A stretch of 61,802 bases of DNA from Streptomyces yangpuensis (GCF_001005295.1 NZ_LBMK01000012.1:1-61802); one strand, 5' to 3'; shown: positions 32,388-40,586, counted from the first letter of the stretch. Made by a program: numbers and translations. The notes: generated from the sequence alone by a model not told the origin.

Positions 32388-32906
32388 CTACTCAGCCGTC
32401 GGCTCGACGTAGGTGCTGTCGAACCAGTCGAGGAACTCGCGGACGGTGCCGATCTTGGCAACCCGGGCGTGCAGCGCCTTCTGGTCGTGCCCGGCCAGGA
32501 ACCAGCCGCCAGCGACCGGTTCGCCACAGCCGCACCCGCACAGGCGGGTGTCATGCGGCGAGTCGAAGTAGGTGATCGGGTTCCGGGCCGACTCCACAGG
32601 GGTGTCCTCGCCCACGTAGGCGTCGTAGACCGCGTGACCCGCCTTGAGGAACCGGCCCTCGATCGCCTTGCGGCCCCCGGACACCGGGACCAGCTTGTCG
32701 ATCTCGATGGCCATGCGCACCTTCCCGCCGTGCGACAGCAGCGCGTACTGCTCCTTCTCCGCCCGCTCCCCCAGGACCCAGCAGCCCCGGTTGGCCTGGA
32801 AGAGCGCTTCGTCGCTCATGCTCTCGTGCCAGCCGACGTAGCCACGCCCCAGCTGGTCCTCCTGCGGCTCAACAGGGCGCATGGCGCCGAGAGTAATGTG
32901 GATCAT
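32388..32906 (-). CDS. Transposon passenger, unknown with Cys/His motif
   Basis: In this 172-residue protein the C-terminal part has LCGCGCGEPVAGGWFLAGHD (a Cys cluster followed by GHDQKAL), a motif common in uncharacterised actinobacterial proteins and probably metal-binding. The N-terminal part contains HITLGAMRPV and YVGWHESMSDEALFQANRG. No enzyme family was assigned. The ATG at 32906 with GGGGGCGG upstream is preferred over the further upstream one. The function carried by this transposon is therefore unknown. Confidence 0.6.
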   Translation of the reverse strand: MIHITLGAMRPVEPQEDQLGRGYVGWHESMSDEALFQANRGCWVLGERAEKEQYALLSHGGKVRMAIEIDKLVPVSGGRKAIEGRFLKAGHAVYDAYVGEDTPVESARNPITYFDSPHDTRLCGCGCGEPVAGGWFLAGHDQKALHARVAKIGTVREFLDWFDSTYVEPTAE

Positions 32907-33043
32907 GATCCGCCCCCAATAGATGGATACCCAAGGACTCTTGTCCTGGTGTCTATTGGCATACTGCCAGGAAAAGCCGGATACCTTCAACCCCTTGGAT
33001 GCAAGGCTTTCGATTAAGGGCTACCGGGTGAGGGGGCTCTCAA

Positions 33044-33472
33044 CTACACCGTGGCCTTTCGGCACTCCTGCTGGATCGTACGGAGAAGGCCGGCCGGATC
33101 CAGCTGACCAGCCTGGGCACGGGCGTCATCACGTTGCTCCTGGGACAGGGTGGAATCTTCGCTGGTGGAGGCGTGCTTGAACATCTCCTGCACATCGCTC
33201 AAGGCGTTGGACAGTCGGTCCCATCGAGGGTCCAGCCGGGCGGCGAGGGCGGCTTCGTCGGCGACAGGACCGATGTCACGGGCGTACCCGGCCAGCTCTT
33301 CGGAGGTCTGCGGCGTGGCCGAGTCTGAGGATTCCGTGTCCCCCGTGTCACCGTCATATCCGAAGTCACGGCAGGCGTTCACGGCGTGCTCGCGGGCCTC
33401 GCCGACTCCGGGCTGCCCGCAGGCAACCAGCAGGCCACCCAGGGCCAGGACGATTATGACGGAACGCTTCAT
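33044..33472 (-). CDS. Putative lipoprotein in the transposon
   Basis: This 142-residue protein starts with a signal peptide, MKRSVIIVLALGGLLVACGQ, whose LVAC lipobox places the lipidated Cys near residue 20. The mature part is acidic and helical (SDSATPQTSEELAGYARDIG, DSTLSQEQRDDARAQAG) with two Cys (NACRDFGY, QECRK) that may pair. Function is unknown. It lies between the passenger and tnpA and is read in the same direction. Confidence 0.7.
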   Translation of the reverse strand: MKRSVIIVLALGGLLVACGQPGVGEAREHAVNACRDFGYDGDTGDTESSDSATPQTSEELAGYARDIGPVADEAALAARLDPRWDRLSNALSDVQEMFKHASTSEDSTLSQEQRDDARAQAGQLDPAGLLRTIQQECRKATV

Positions 33473-33601
33473 GACCCCCACCTGCGGTGCAGTACACCCT
33501 GTGCTGCACCGCCACGAGGGTACCTACCGCTCCGCACGCAGCACACGGGGGCGGAACGACCGACTGCAGAGCTGCTTGCGAGCGACCGACGGCTGCCCGT
33601 C

Positions 33602-36600
33602 CTACTCGTCGTCTGCGGCGTGCTTGTCGCGCAGGGGCCGCAGGCCGCCGGGGAGGTCGGGGAGCTGGAAGGAGTACCGGCCGAGCATGTTGACGTGGTG
33701 CCGGACGAACGGGGAGAGGCGCGCGACGTCCTCGTCCCGGACCTCGAAGCCGTCGGCGCGGAGCTCGGTGACGGCGGCGTCCATGTACCGGGTGTTGAAG
33801 AGGACCAGGGCGTTGAGGACGAGGCCGAGGGCGCCAATCTGGTCCTCCATGCCGTCCTGGTAGCGCTGGTAGAGCTGCCCCGCGCGGCCGTGGAAGATCT
33901 TCCGGGCGAGCGCGTGCCGGCCTTCTTGGAGGTTGGCCTGCACCTTGATCTGGCGGCGGTAGCCGGGCTCGTCGGCCAGGCGCAGGATGTGCAGGGTCTT
34001 CGCGATCCGCCCATAGTGCGCGATCGCGTCGCCGAGCGGGGTCGGACGCCCGTCGCGCGACAGCATCCGGATCACGTCGTAGGCGCGGACGGCGCCGGTG
34101 TGAATGGAGCCGATGATCCGCAGGATGTCCTCCCAGTGCCGCTCGATCCGGGCCAGGTCGACCCGGCCGCGGGCCGCGTCCTGGAAGGCGCCGTAGTCGG
34201 CCGTGCGGTCGATGCGCCACATCTTCTGGTCCGGCAGGTCCGCCAGCTGCGGCGCGTACGCGAACCCGGCGAGGGTGAGCAGGCCGAAGACGATGTCGGA
34301 GTACGAGGCGGTGTCAGTGACGATCATCTCCGGACGGCGGCCGCCGTCGCGGTCGTAGAGAACGTCCAGCACGTACAAGGAGTCGCGTGGAGTGCCGGCC
34401 ACGACCTTCCCGCCGAGCCCGGCGGCTTGGTCGTTGATCATGTTGAGCCAGGTGGCGCCGCCCCGGCGGCCGAAGTACTTCGGGTTCGGCCGCGCGTACA
34501 CGCTCGGCACCGGGACGACGAACCGCATCCCGTCCACCGAGGCCACGAGCCCGCCGCCCCACGCCTGCGCGAGGCCGATGGACGCCTGGTGCTCGATCAG
34601 GGTCGCGTTCGCGGCCCGGTACGTTGCGAGCCGCAGATAGGTCTGGTCGACGTGGGAGAGCCGCCCGTACTTCAGCGCGTCCGCCCCGCCGATCACGGGG
34701 GTGTAGCCGACGTTGCAGCCGTGGGCGACAAGCAGCGCGGCGATCGTGACGTGCAGGTCCCTCAGGCGGGCCTCGCCGCCCGTGACCGACGTGAACGCCT
34801 GGTCGGCGCCGGTCCAGGAGAAGACCTCCAGCAGCACCTCCGGCAGGTCCACGCGGGGCAGCATCGCGTTCACCGCGGCCCGCAGATCGAGCAGGGAGGC
34901 CGGTTCGGGCTCCGGCTCCAGCGCGGCGAAGTGCAGCCGGCCGTCGTCGTCGAAGACGATCTGCGCGTTGTCCGGCAGCCGCCCGGCGACCTCCCGGTAC
35001 GTGCCGTCCAGCAGCGCCGCCCGCGCGGCCAGGTGCTCACCCGCTTCCCCGGGCAGTCCGAGCGAGGCCAGCACGGTCGGCCTGGCCTGCTCCCACGCCT
35101 CACCGGCCAGCAGCTTCGCCCGCGGGTCGCCCCACTTGGAGGAGTTCTTCGCGAACACCTGCTTGCTTCGCAGCATCCGGTGCAGCTGCTCCAGGACGCA
35201 GAAGGTGTACGCCTTCCAGTCCACCGTGCCCGGCTCCAGGTGGGGTGCCGAGAGCACCAGGCGCCGCCACGAGCCGACCAGCAGGCCGGTGTCGATCTCG
35301 GCCGGGCCGACCTTCTTGCGACCCATGAGGTCCGGCAGCGACTTGAGCGCGTCCAGCACGGCCTCGCCCTCGGGAGTAGCACCGAAGTCGACGACCGCGA
35401 CCAGGAGCTTGAGGAACGGCCGGACGGTGCCGAACCGGCTGACCAGCATGGACCGCCACGCCTCGTCCGCATCGGAGTCCAGCGGCGGAGTCAGCTCGAA
35501 CAGCGCGGCAATCGCGGCGGCCAGCTCGTGCCGGGGCACCACCGCCTCGATCCGCTCCCACATCGCCTCGAACGACTCCACCGCCGGGCCGGTGACCTCC
35601 CCGGTGTCGGTGTCGACCAGCTCGCTCGTGGTATCGAACACGACCTGAAACGCGGTCGCCAGCTTCGCCGACGCCCGTTCCACCCGCGGCAGCGTCTTCA
35701 TCTTCTCCTTGACGGTCTCGCGCTCGGCCTTGGCCAGCAGCTTCGTCGCGATCAGCACCTCCAAGAGGTCGAGCGCGTCGTCGACGGCCCGGGTCGTCAG
35801 GTAGACCGTCGTGGCCAGCAGCGTCGCCAGCCGGCGGGAATTGCCGTGCCGGCGCAGCAGCGACGCCTTGCCGTCCACGCCGTACCGGGACAGCTCTGCC
35901 AGCCGCCGGGGCGGGATCGCCGACGTGTCCAGGTCCCCCATGCCGAGGGCGGCGATCTCCTCCGCGCGCTTCAGCGCCGCCTTCATCTGAGGGCCGGACA
36001 CCCGCACCGGCCCGCGACGCAGCCGGTCCAGCTCCGAGACCCGCTCGCCGGGCGGCACGGTCAGCAGCGAATCCAGCACCGCCCGCTGACCGACGCTCAG
36101 CAGCCCGTACAGCGTGTCCCACAACCGCTGGTTCGCAGCCTCCCGCACCGTGCCCACCAGCCGGGCCAGACGGCTCGCTCCCGGCAGCAGCACCCGCCCC
36201 TCGCGCAGCCAGCCCGCCGCCGCGTCGAACAACGCCTTCGGCCCGTCCCCGGTCGTCCACGCCCGCGCGTCCAGCCAGACCACCAGCTCGTCGCGGACCT
36301 CGGCGAAGTCCCGCCAGCCTCCGGACTCCTGAATCTCCCCGGCATGTGTACGGGCCGTACCGTCTCGCTCGCCGTAAAGCTTCAGGCACGAGGCGTCCGC
36401 GATCTCCAACTGCTCGGCCAGGTACTCGGCCACCTCCGCCGGCACCTGCCGCGGGTCCGGCATGAACCGGCCCAGGAACCGCACGCTCGTGAGCTGGACC
36501 GCGAACCCGAGCCGGTTGTGGGCCCGGCGCTTGGCCTGCACCGCCTCCCGGTCCGCGTCGTCCAGGAAGAAGTACCTCTCCAGCTCCGCCCGCGAGGGCA

Positions 36601-36658
36601 CCTCGTGAAACGACCCATACCGGGCCGCCTGCTCGTCCGTCAGGAACTCGACCGCCAC
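33602..36658 (-). CDS. tnpA: Tn3-family transposase TnpA
   Basis: The transposase has 1018 residues, the usual Tn3 length of about 1000. The N-terminal DUF4158-like DNA-binding domain begins MAVEFLTDEQAARYGSF and continues to RFLGRFMPDPRQVP; the C-terminal third has the DDE catalytic core (SVDGMRFVVPVPSVYARPN, GRRPEMIVTDTASYSDIVFG, LPDQKMWRIDRTADYG). No frameshift was seen. It lies against the right terminal repeat (36748), oriented inward, so it is read away from the end. It acts with the 38-bp repeats. Confidence 0.95.
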   Translation of the reverse strand: MAVEFLTDEQAARYGSFHEVPSRAELERYFFLDDADREAVQAKRRAHNRLGFAVQLTSVRFLGRFMPDPRQVPAEVAEYLAEQLEIADASCLKLYGERDGTARTHAGEIQESGGWRDFAEVRDELVVWLDARAWTTGDGPKALFDAAAGWLREGRVLLPGASRLARLVGTVREAANQRLWDTLYGLLSVGQRAVLDSLLTVPPGERVSELDRLRRGPVRVSGPQMKAALKRAEEIAALGMGDLDTSAIPPRRLAELSRYGVDGKASLLRRHGNSRRLATLLATTVYLTTRAVDDALDLLEVLIATKLLAKAERETVKEKMKTLPRVERASAKLATAFQVVFDTTSELVDTDTGEVTGPAVESFEAMWERIEAVVPRHELAAAIAALFELTPPLDSDADEAWRSMLVSRFGTVRPFLKLLVAVVDFGATPEGEAVLDALKSLPDLMGRKKVGPAEIDTGLLVGSWRRLVLSAPHLEPGTVDWKAYTFCVLEQLHRMLRSKQVFAKNSSKWGDPRAKLLAGEAWEQARPTVLASLGLPGEAGEHLAARAALLDGTYREVAGRLPDNAQIVFDDDGRLHFAALEPEPEPASLLDLRAAVNAMLPRVDLPEVLLEVFSWTGADQAFTSVTGGEARLRDLHVTIAALLVAHGCNVGYTPVIGGADALKYGRLSHVDQTYLRLATYRAANATLIEHQASIGLAQAWGGGLVASVDGMRFVVPVPSVYARPNPKYFGRRGGATWLNMINDQAAGLGGKVVAGTPRDSLYVLDVLYDRDGGRRPEMIVTDTASYSDIVFGLLTLAGFAYAPQLADLPDQKMWRIDRTADYGAFQDAARGRVDLARIERHWEDILRIIGSIHTGAVRAYDVIRMLSRDGRPTPLGDAIAHYGRIAKTLHILRLADEPGYRRQIKVQANLQEGRHALARKIFHGRAGQLYQRYQDGMEDQIGALGLVLNALVLFNTRYMDAAVTELRADGFEVRDEDVARLSPFVRHHVNMLGRYSFQLPDLPGGLRPLRDKHAADDE

Positions 36659-36747
36659 AACAGCTCTCCGAAGATCGACAACAACGACCCTCGAAGGCTC
36701 CGACGCTCAATCACACCAGGTCAAAGCCCCAACCAGCCCGGAGAACC

Positions 36748-36785
36748 CTTAGCGCACGATCTGACACCGATGTTCCTCAGACCCC
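36748..36785 (-). repeat. Tn3 right terminal inverted repeat
   Basis: 38 bp, the complement of the left repeat with one difference, followed directly by the second GATCA target copy (36786-36790). Confidence 0.95.
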
Positions 36786-36790
36786 GATCA

Positions 36791-36813
36791 TGACGGGCGT
36801 CGACAGGGTGTGA
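36791..36813 (+). pseudogene. Severed 3' end of the CoiA-like gene
   Basis: Joined to codon 430 of the gene at 29782 through one GATCA copy, these bases supply ATG ACG GGC GTC GAC AGG GTG and a TGA stop. They show where the gene ended before the transposon arrived. A terminator follows at 36822. Confidence 0.85.
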
Positions 36814-36821
36814 GCGCCAGG

Positions 36822-36852
36822 CGGCCCCGCCACCCTCGGACTGGCGGGGCCG
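36822..36852 (+). terminator. Original terminator of the CoiA-like gene
   Basis: Perfect arms CGGCCCCGCCA and TGGCGGGGCCG with a 9-base loop lie nine bases after the severed native stop codon. Confidence 0.8.
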
Positions 36853-36981
36853 ATATCACCGGGAGGAACCTTCCGCGCAGAGGTTCGGGTTACGGCTCGC
36901 TGATCCGGCGCTGGCCCGGTTGAGCCCGTGCTGGAGGTCACCTCGCCAGCCGCCGTGCTCGGCGTCACCTGCTCGACGGTT

Positions 36982-37764
36982 TCAGTCGTTGACGCCGAGG
37001 ATGGCGCGGGCCTGTTCGATGAGGTCGTTCATCGCCTGGTAGTGCCCGTCCCTGTGGCGGGCCAGCGCGGGGCGGAGGGGTTCGTAGTAGCAGTCGACCA
37101 GGAGAACGACCTGCTCATGCTCGGGCAGCTGGGGGACCTGGCGCAGCGCCTCCTCCGCCAGGGCGTGTAGCTCCAGGGCGTTGGGGGCGTCCGCGACGGC
37201 GGCGGTGCGGAAGGTCTCCAGCGCCGCGACAGCGCGGTAGAGGGGCGTGGCGTCGCCCTCGTGGGGTTCCAGCCTCTGCAGGTGGGTCATGGCGCGGTTG
37301 GACTCGGCGCGTTCGTGGGCGAAGTCGCTCAGGTTCCGCGTCGTCGTGGCGAGTTCCTTGACGGCAGGGAGCAGGCTGGTGGGGGCGCACAGTTCGACGG
37401 TTCCACGGGCCTGGATGAACGCCTCGTGGAGAGCGTTCGTGGTGGCGGCGTCTCCCGGCTCGCGGTACTGGCGGTCGAGGGCGCGCACGAGCTCGCGGGT
37501 GGCGCGGAGCAGGTCGGCTATCGCGGTGGTGCGATGGTCACGCACGGCGGCGGCGTGGGCGGCGGCGGCCGCACGGTCGCTCTGCTCGCGGACCGCCTGG
37601 AGGGTGGCGGCGGCCGCCGTTTCGGCGGCTTCCTTGGCGGCCTTGGCCTGGGCGAGTCCGCCCTTGGCCTGGATGTGCGATCCGAGCCAGGTGCCGCCGA
37701 ACGCGGCCGCGACGGTAAGGAGGGCGAGGAGGATCGTGGAGTGGTCTTTCAGGAACTCGATCAC
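36982..37764 (-). CDS. Unknown membrane-anchored coiled-coil protein
   Basis: In this 260-residue protein an N-terminal membrane helix (about residues 8-25, STILLALLTVAAAFGGTWLG) is followed by a coiled coil rich in Ala, Lys and Glu and a soluble helical domain (ALHEAFIQARGTVEL, LATTTRNLSDFAHERAE, LVDCYYEPLRPAL). No family was recognised. The GTG at 37764 was chosen for GGGAGGA upstream; starting at 37863 would add 33 residues without a ribosome-binding site. Confidence 0.6.
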   Translation of the reverse strand: MIEFLKDHSTILLALLTVAAAFGGTWLGSHIQAKGGLAQAKAAKEAAETAAAATLQAVREQSDRAAAAAHAAAVRDHRTTAIADLLRATRELVRALDRQYREPGDAATTNALHEAFIQARGTVELCAPTSLLPAVKELATTTRNLSDFAHERAESNRAMTHLQRLEPHEGDATPLYRAVAALETFRTAAVADAPNALELHALAEEALRQVPQLPEHEQVVLLVDCYYEPLRPALARHRDGHYQAMNDLIEQARAILGVND

Positions 37765-37901
37765 GCCCGATCCTCCCGTGGGGAGGAGGGCTCGGGACAG
37801 CCCTTCGCCGCGGGCGGCGAAGTGGAGGGCCCCCTTGCCCGCCGTGGAACCCTCGCCGGTCAAGGAGTTGCCCTCCTCTCAGGCTTGCCCAGGGTGGTCC
37901 G

Positions 37902-38081
37902 TCAGCTGCGGGGCCCCTCCCCCAGCGGCCGGCGCGGGGACGAGGCGGGGGTTGCCGACGCCCGGGCTGACGGCCGGAGCTCGTCCTGGGCGGCCCGCTC
38001 TGCGGCGGTCCGCCGGGGGGCCACCGTCGGCTCCTGGTCGGTGACGGCGGAGACCGGTCCGTGCCCGAGCGGGCGGCGCAT
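37902..38081 (-). CDS. Small protein with two RRPLGxGP repeats
   Basis: In this 59-residue protein MRRPLGHGP at the N-terminus and PRRPLGEGP at the C-terminus are the same motif, joined by a Pro, Ala, Thr and Arg-rich linker. The repeated motif argues for a real gene despite its size; similar short disordered proteins occur in actinobacterial elements. The start is uncertain, with only a weak ribosome-binding site (GGCGGTGA). Confidence 0.45.
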   Translation of the reverse strand: MRRPLGHGPVSAVTDQEPTVAPRRTAAERAAQDELRPSARASATPASSPRRPLGEGPRS

Positions 38082-38161
38082 AATTGTCACCGCCGAAGTC
38101 TCACAAACCGGCGAACACTGCTGATCAGCGGTAGCAGGTCGCCGTACGGGTCCACGAATCC

Positions 38162-38312
38162 TTGACACATAAGAGTGTGTACTAAGGTGGGGGTGCTATA
38201 GCTCAGGCTGTAGAAACGACAACGGCTCCCCTTCGCCTGTTAACGCTGAGGAGCCGCTGCACGGAGTGGGTACACCCACAACCAGTGCCCCTTGGTGTCT
38301 CACCACCAGGGG
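38162..38312 (+). other. Structured spacer, possible small RNA
   Basis: TTGACA at 38162 and TAAGGT 15 bases later may be a promoter over an ACACA/TGTGT dyad. Downstream comes a hairpin CGGCTCC..GGAGCCG and a second, terminator-like hairpin (about 38285-38312, GTGCCCCTTGGTG and CACCAGGGGGC). The segment GCTATAGCTCAGGCTGTAG imitates a tRNA D-arm, but no T-arm is present. It also includes the 3' spacer of the minus-strand gene ending at 38325. Confidence 0.3.
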
Positions 38313-38324
38313 GCGCAGTGCGTT

Positions 38325-38513
38325 CTACAGGCTGTTCAGGTACTCGAACAGCCACTTCCCCCCGTCGATGATCCATCCGGAGATGTCATCGGCGAAGACG
38401 ACCAAGATGAGGTCGAGGGGAGAACGCTCGTTGCGGTGTGCACCTCGGCATCCCGGCTGCTCGCCCTTCCCGAGGGGGTCGGACTGCTCACCGTTCTGCT
38501 CGATGTGCGCCAT
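38325..38513 (-). CDS. Small unknown protein
   Basis: This 62-residue protein has a hydrophilic N-terminal half (EQNGEQSDPLGKGEQPGC) and a C-terminal amphipathic to hydrophobic part (SPLDLILVVFADDISGWIID) that might associate with membrane. The ATG at 38513 follows GAGGAC. No family was recognised. A hairpin at 38285-38312 follows its stop. Confidence 0.45.
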   Translation of the reverse strand: MAHIEQNGEQSDPLGKGEQPGCRGAHRNERSPLDLILVVFADDISGWIIDGGKWLFEYLNSL

Positions 38514-38732
38514 GTTCAGTTGTCCTCTCATCCGCTGACGCCGTGCGCGCCCGTCAAAGGCGGGGTCTGGTTGAAGAACCCGCCTTCTGCGATGCGCCCG
38601 CGGTGTGCTGCGAACAGCCGCCAGTCTATGCGGTGTTGAGGGACCCGTTGGAATACGGCAGTCAAAATGCTCTGACCAGGCGTTATCCATGAGGGACGTC
38701 GTTGCGGGGGGCCTTCCGGAACCGAGTCCCCG

Positions 38733-38795
38733 ATCCGGGCCGAGATCGACAGCGGATGGGTTCGCATCGACCCGTTCGAGGAGTCGATGCTCTCC
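38733..38795 (+). pseudogene. dcd: Fragment of a dCTP deaminase gene
   Basis: One plus-strand frame reads IRAEIDSGWVRIDPFEESML, which closely follows the N-terminus of actinobacterial dCTP deaminase (the region after LSDRD). Upstream and downstream the similarity stops at once, and the next residues, MDFFAGPDLLC, do not belong to Dcd. It is gene debris, probably from a phage or chromosomal copy. Confidence 0.5.
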
Positions 38796-38924
38796 ATGGA
38801 CTTCTTCGCCGGGCCTGACTTGTTGTGCAGGAGCACACCCGCACCGGACCAGGACTGGGGGTGCCGGTAAGAACTCTGTCACCAGCCGCAGACGGACCAC
38901 TTTGAGACTGGGTAGGGCTGGTCG

Positions 38925-39035
38925 TCAGGTGAGAAGGGCGACGAGGGTGCTGGCTACGACGGCGGCGAGGGTGACGACCGCGCCGAAGGTGGCAGCGGCG
39001 CGGGTGAGGGCCGTGGGATAGCTGGCGTTGTCCAT
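38925..39035 (-). CDS. Possible single-pass membrane peptide
   Basis: A 36-residue frame with one hydrophobic helix (AAATFGAVVTLAAVVASTLV) starts from an ATG with GGGAAAG about ten bases upstream. It is too short to be sure. A strong terminator-type palindrome lies upstream at 39141-39178. Confidence 0.3.
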   Translation of the reverse strand: MDNASYPTALTRAAATFGAVVTLAAVVASTLVALLT

Positions 39036-39140
39036 GCGCGCGAGCTTTCCCGCGCCGGCGGCGGCCAGCAGCGCGACGCGCCGCCCAGCCCTCGGGGCCG
39101 CGGCGGGAACCGTGGGGCTGCACCAGCTCATCGCGTAGGC

Positions 39141-39178
39141 CAGCGCCGAGGGCGGGGCGCGCCCCGCCCTCGGCGCTG
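39141..39178. terminator. Perfect 17-bp palindrome, terminator
   Basis: Arms CAGCGCCGAGGGCGGGG and complement with a CGCG centre make a complete palindrome just beyond the recombinase gene ending at 39240 on the minus strand. Confidence 0.8.
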
Positions 39179-39214
39179 CAGCTCACACTTGTACCCGTCG
39201 GCGACCCCTCCGGC

Positions 39215-39241
39215 ACCCAGGGCGTTGGGTCTAATGGGTCT
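39215..39241 (-). repeat. 27-bp dispersed element, copy d
   Basis: The minus strand reads AGACCCATTAG-ACCCAACG-CCCTGGGT. The stop codon (TAG, 39240-39242) of the tyrosine recombinase overlaps its first bases. The gene's other end faces copy e. Confidence 0.8.
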
Positions 39242-40526
39242 AAAGGGGTGTGAGGTGCAGTGCCCGGTCAAGGGAGCGCAGCAGCTCGGGCTCCCATCCG
39301 GCACGCGGGACGTCCACGGCGAGCAGGCCACCAGCGCTGAGCACGGCAAGTTGGACCTGGTGCTCGACGCCCAGGCGCCAGGCCTCGCGTAGGACGTGGC
39401 GGGCCTCGTCGCGGGCCTTGCGGCCGGTTGTCGCGGCGTCCTTGGCGTCGGGCAGGGCGGCGAGGCTGCGGGCAGCGCGCTGGAGCCGGTCCATCAGCTC
39501 GGCGGCCCGCTCGGCGTCCGGCGCGGGCGGCACCAGGTAGAGCTCAGGGAGGGCGACTCCGCGGCGCAGCTGCTCCATCCGCACCGGCAGCGGCGACCAG
39601 CCCGGTGTCCCGGCGAGGTCCACGTTCACCTTCTCCACCGTCGCGCTGTAGGCGCGGCCGGTGCCGCGTGCCTGCAGGGCGGTGCCGGCGGGCCGGTACT
39701 CGGGCTCGAGGTTCTCGCCGACTACGCCCCCGTGGTTCCCGCGCACGGACACCCACAGCCAGTCGGCGCCGCCGGTGACGTCGCCCATCAGCATGCGGCG
39801 CACCAGGAGGTAGCGCTGCAGGGCGGCCCGGGTGGACCGGCGCAGCGGGTAGACCTCGACGGACACCGGGCTGTCGGGACGGGCGTTCTGCGGGCGGCGC
39901 CGGATGCGGACCTCCCCCAAGGGCGGGGAGAGGTCCTCCAGACGCAGCGCGCACAGCTCACCGACCCGGGCGCCGGTGTCCAGGACGACCGAGGCCATGG
40001 CGAGCATCCGCACCCATCGGGGGTAGCCGTGCTCCATCAGGCCGCCCTCGACGCTCCAGCGGGTACGGCGGCCGACGTAGTCGGACAGGGTCACCAGGCT
40101 CTCGCGCAGCTGCTCGCGCCGGGCCACGTCGACAGGCTCCTTGCGGGGGAGCTCCTTGAGCTGGCGCAGGTAGTGGACCTCCAGGCCGAGCTCCCGCTGG
40201 AGCAGGGCCATCACCCCGGAGCGCACCATCGCCGTCGCCTCGGAGGTCGGGCGCTTCTCACCGCGGTCGCGGAGCTCGCCTTCCAGGGCGAGCTTCTCGT
40301 ACGCCTTGAGCGACTCCGGGTCGAAGATGTCGGCCAGGTCGTCGCCGACGCCGTGCGGGTGCCCAGGGTGCTGGAGGGCACGGACCAGCTCGCGGGCGTG
40401 AGCCCGGATCTGCCGACGGCGGGCGTCGGAGGGGGCCTCCTCGCACACGGCGTCCACGGCCTCCTGGAGCTCGGGCATCTCTTCCAGGAGGTCAACCTTC
40501 TTCGTCACGCCCTGCACGGTAGCCAC
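39240..40526 (-). CDS. Atypical tyrosine recombinase, catalytic residues partly missing
   Basis: In this 428-residue protein the middle has the phage-integrase fold with the first catalytic Arg in DTGARVGELCALRLEDL (about residue 185) and a following strand pair (SVEVYPLRRSTRAALQRYL). Where the HxLR box is expected there is VRMEQLRRGVAL, so His is replaced, and no clear LGH...Y box with a nucleophilic Tyr follows. The C-terminal 100 residues are helical (DEARHVLREAWRLGVEHQ). It may be a diverged recombinase with displaced active site, or a DNA-binding relative without activity. It is bracketed exactly by 27-bp elements d and e. Confidence 0.72.
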   Translation of the reverse strand: MATVQGVTKKVDLLEEMPELQEAVDAVCEEAPSDARRRQIRAHARELVRALQHPGHPHGVGDDLADIFDPESLKAYEKLALEGELRDRGEKRPTSEATAMVRSGVMALLQRELGLEVHYLRQLKELPRKEPVDVARREQLRESLVTLSDYVGRRTRWSVEGGLMEHGYPRWVRMLAMASVVLDTGARVGELCALRLEDLSPPLGEVRIRRRPQNARPDSPVSVEVYPLRRSTRAALQRYLLVRRMLMGDVTGGADWLWVSVRGNHGGVVGENLEPEYRPAGTALQARGTGRAYSATVEKVNVDLAGTPGWSPLPVRMEQLRRGVALPELYLVPPAPDAERAAELMDRLQRAARSLAALPDAKDAATTGRKARDEARHVLREAWRLGVEHQVQLAVLSAGGLLAVDVPRAGWEPELLRSLDRALHLTPL

Positions 40527-40559
40527 GTCCGGCCGGACGTACTGACCGAACCGAGAATT

Positions 40560-40586
40560 AGACCCATTAGAACCAATAGGCCCAAC
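40560..40586 (+). repeat. 27-bp dispersed element, copy e
   Basis: The plus strand reads AGACCCATTAG-AACCAATA-GGCCCAAC. It lies 34 bases upstream of the recombinase start in the spacer facing the plus-strand gene at 40691, the place an attachment site would occupy in an integron-like layout. Confidence 0.8.

Larger units (their letters stand above)
31073..36785. mobile_element. Complete Tn3-family transposon (5713 bp)
   Basis: It is bounded by 38-bp terminal inverted repeats (31073-31110 and 36748-36785) that differ at one base and begin GGGGTCTGAGG and end GCGCTAAG, the Tn3-family format. Both ends are flanked by the 5-bp target duplication GATCA (31068-31072 and 36786-36790). It carries a res-like region, a TnpI tyrosine recombinase, an unknown passenger, a lipoprotein and a Tn3 TnpA. 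All parts look intact, so it is probably a recent and active insertion. Confidence 0.95.

Noticed and set aside
33386..36793. A 1135-codon plus-strand frame opposite tnpA
   Set aside because: Low-complexity shadow of the transposase gene.
38185..38260. A tRNA-like segment (GCTATAGCTCAGGCTGTAG)
   Set aside because: No T-arm with GTTCGA and no matching acceptor stem could be found, so no tRNA is called.
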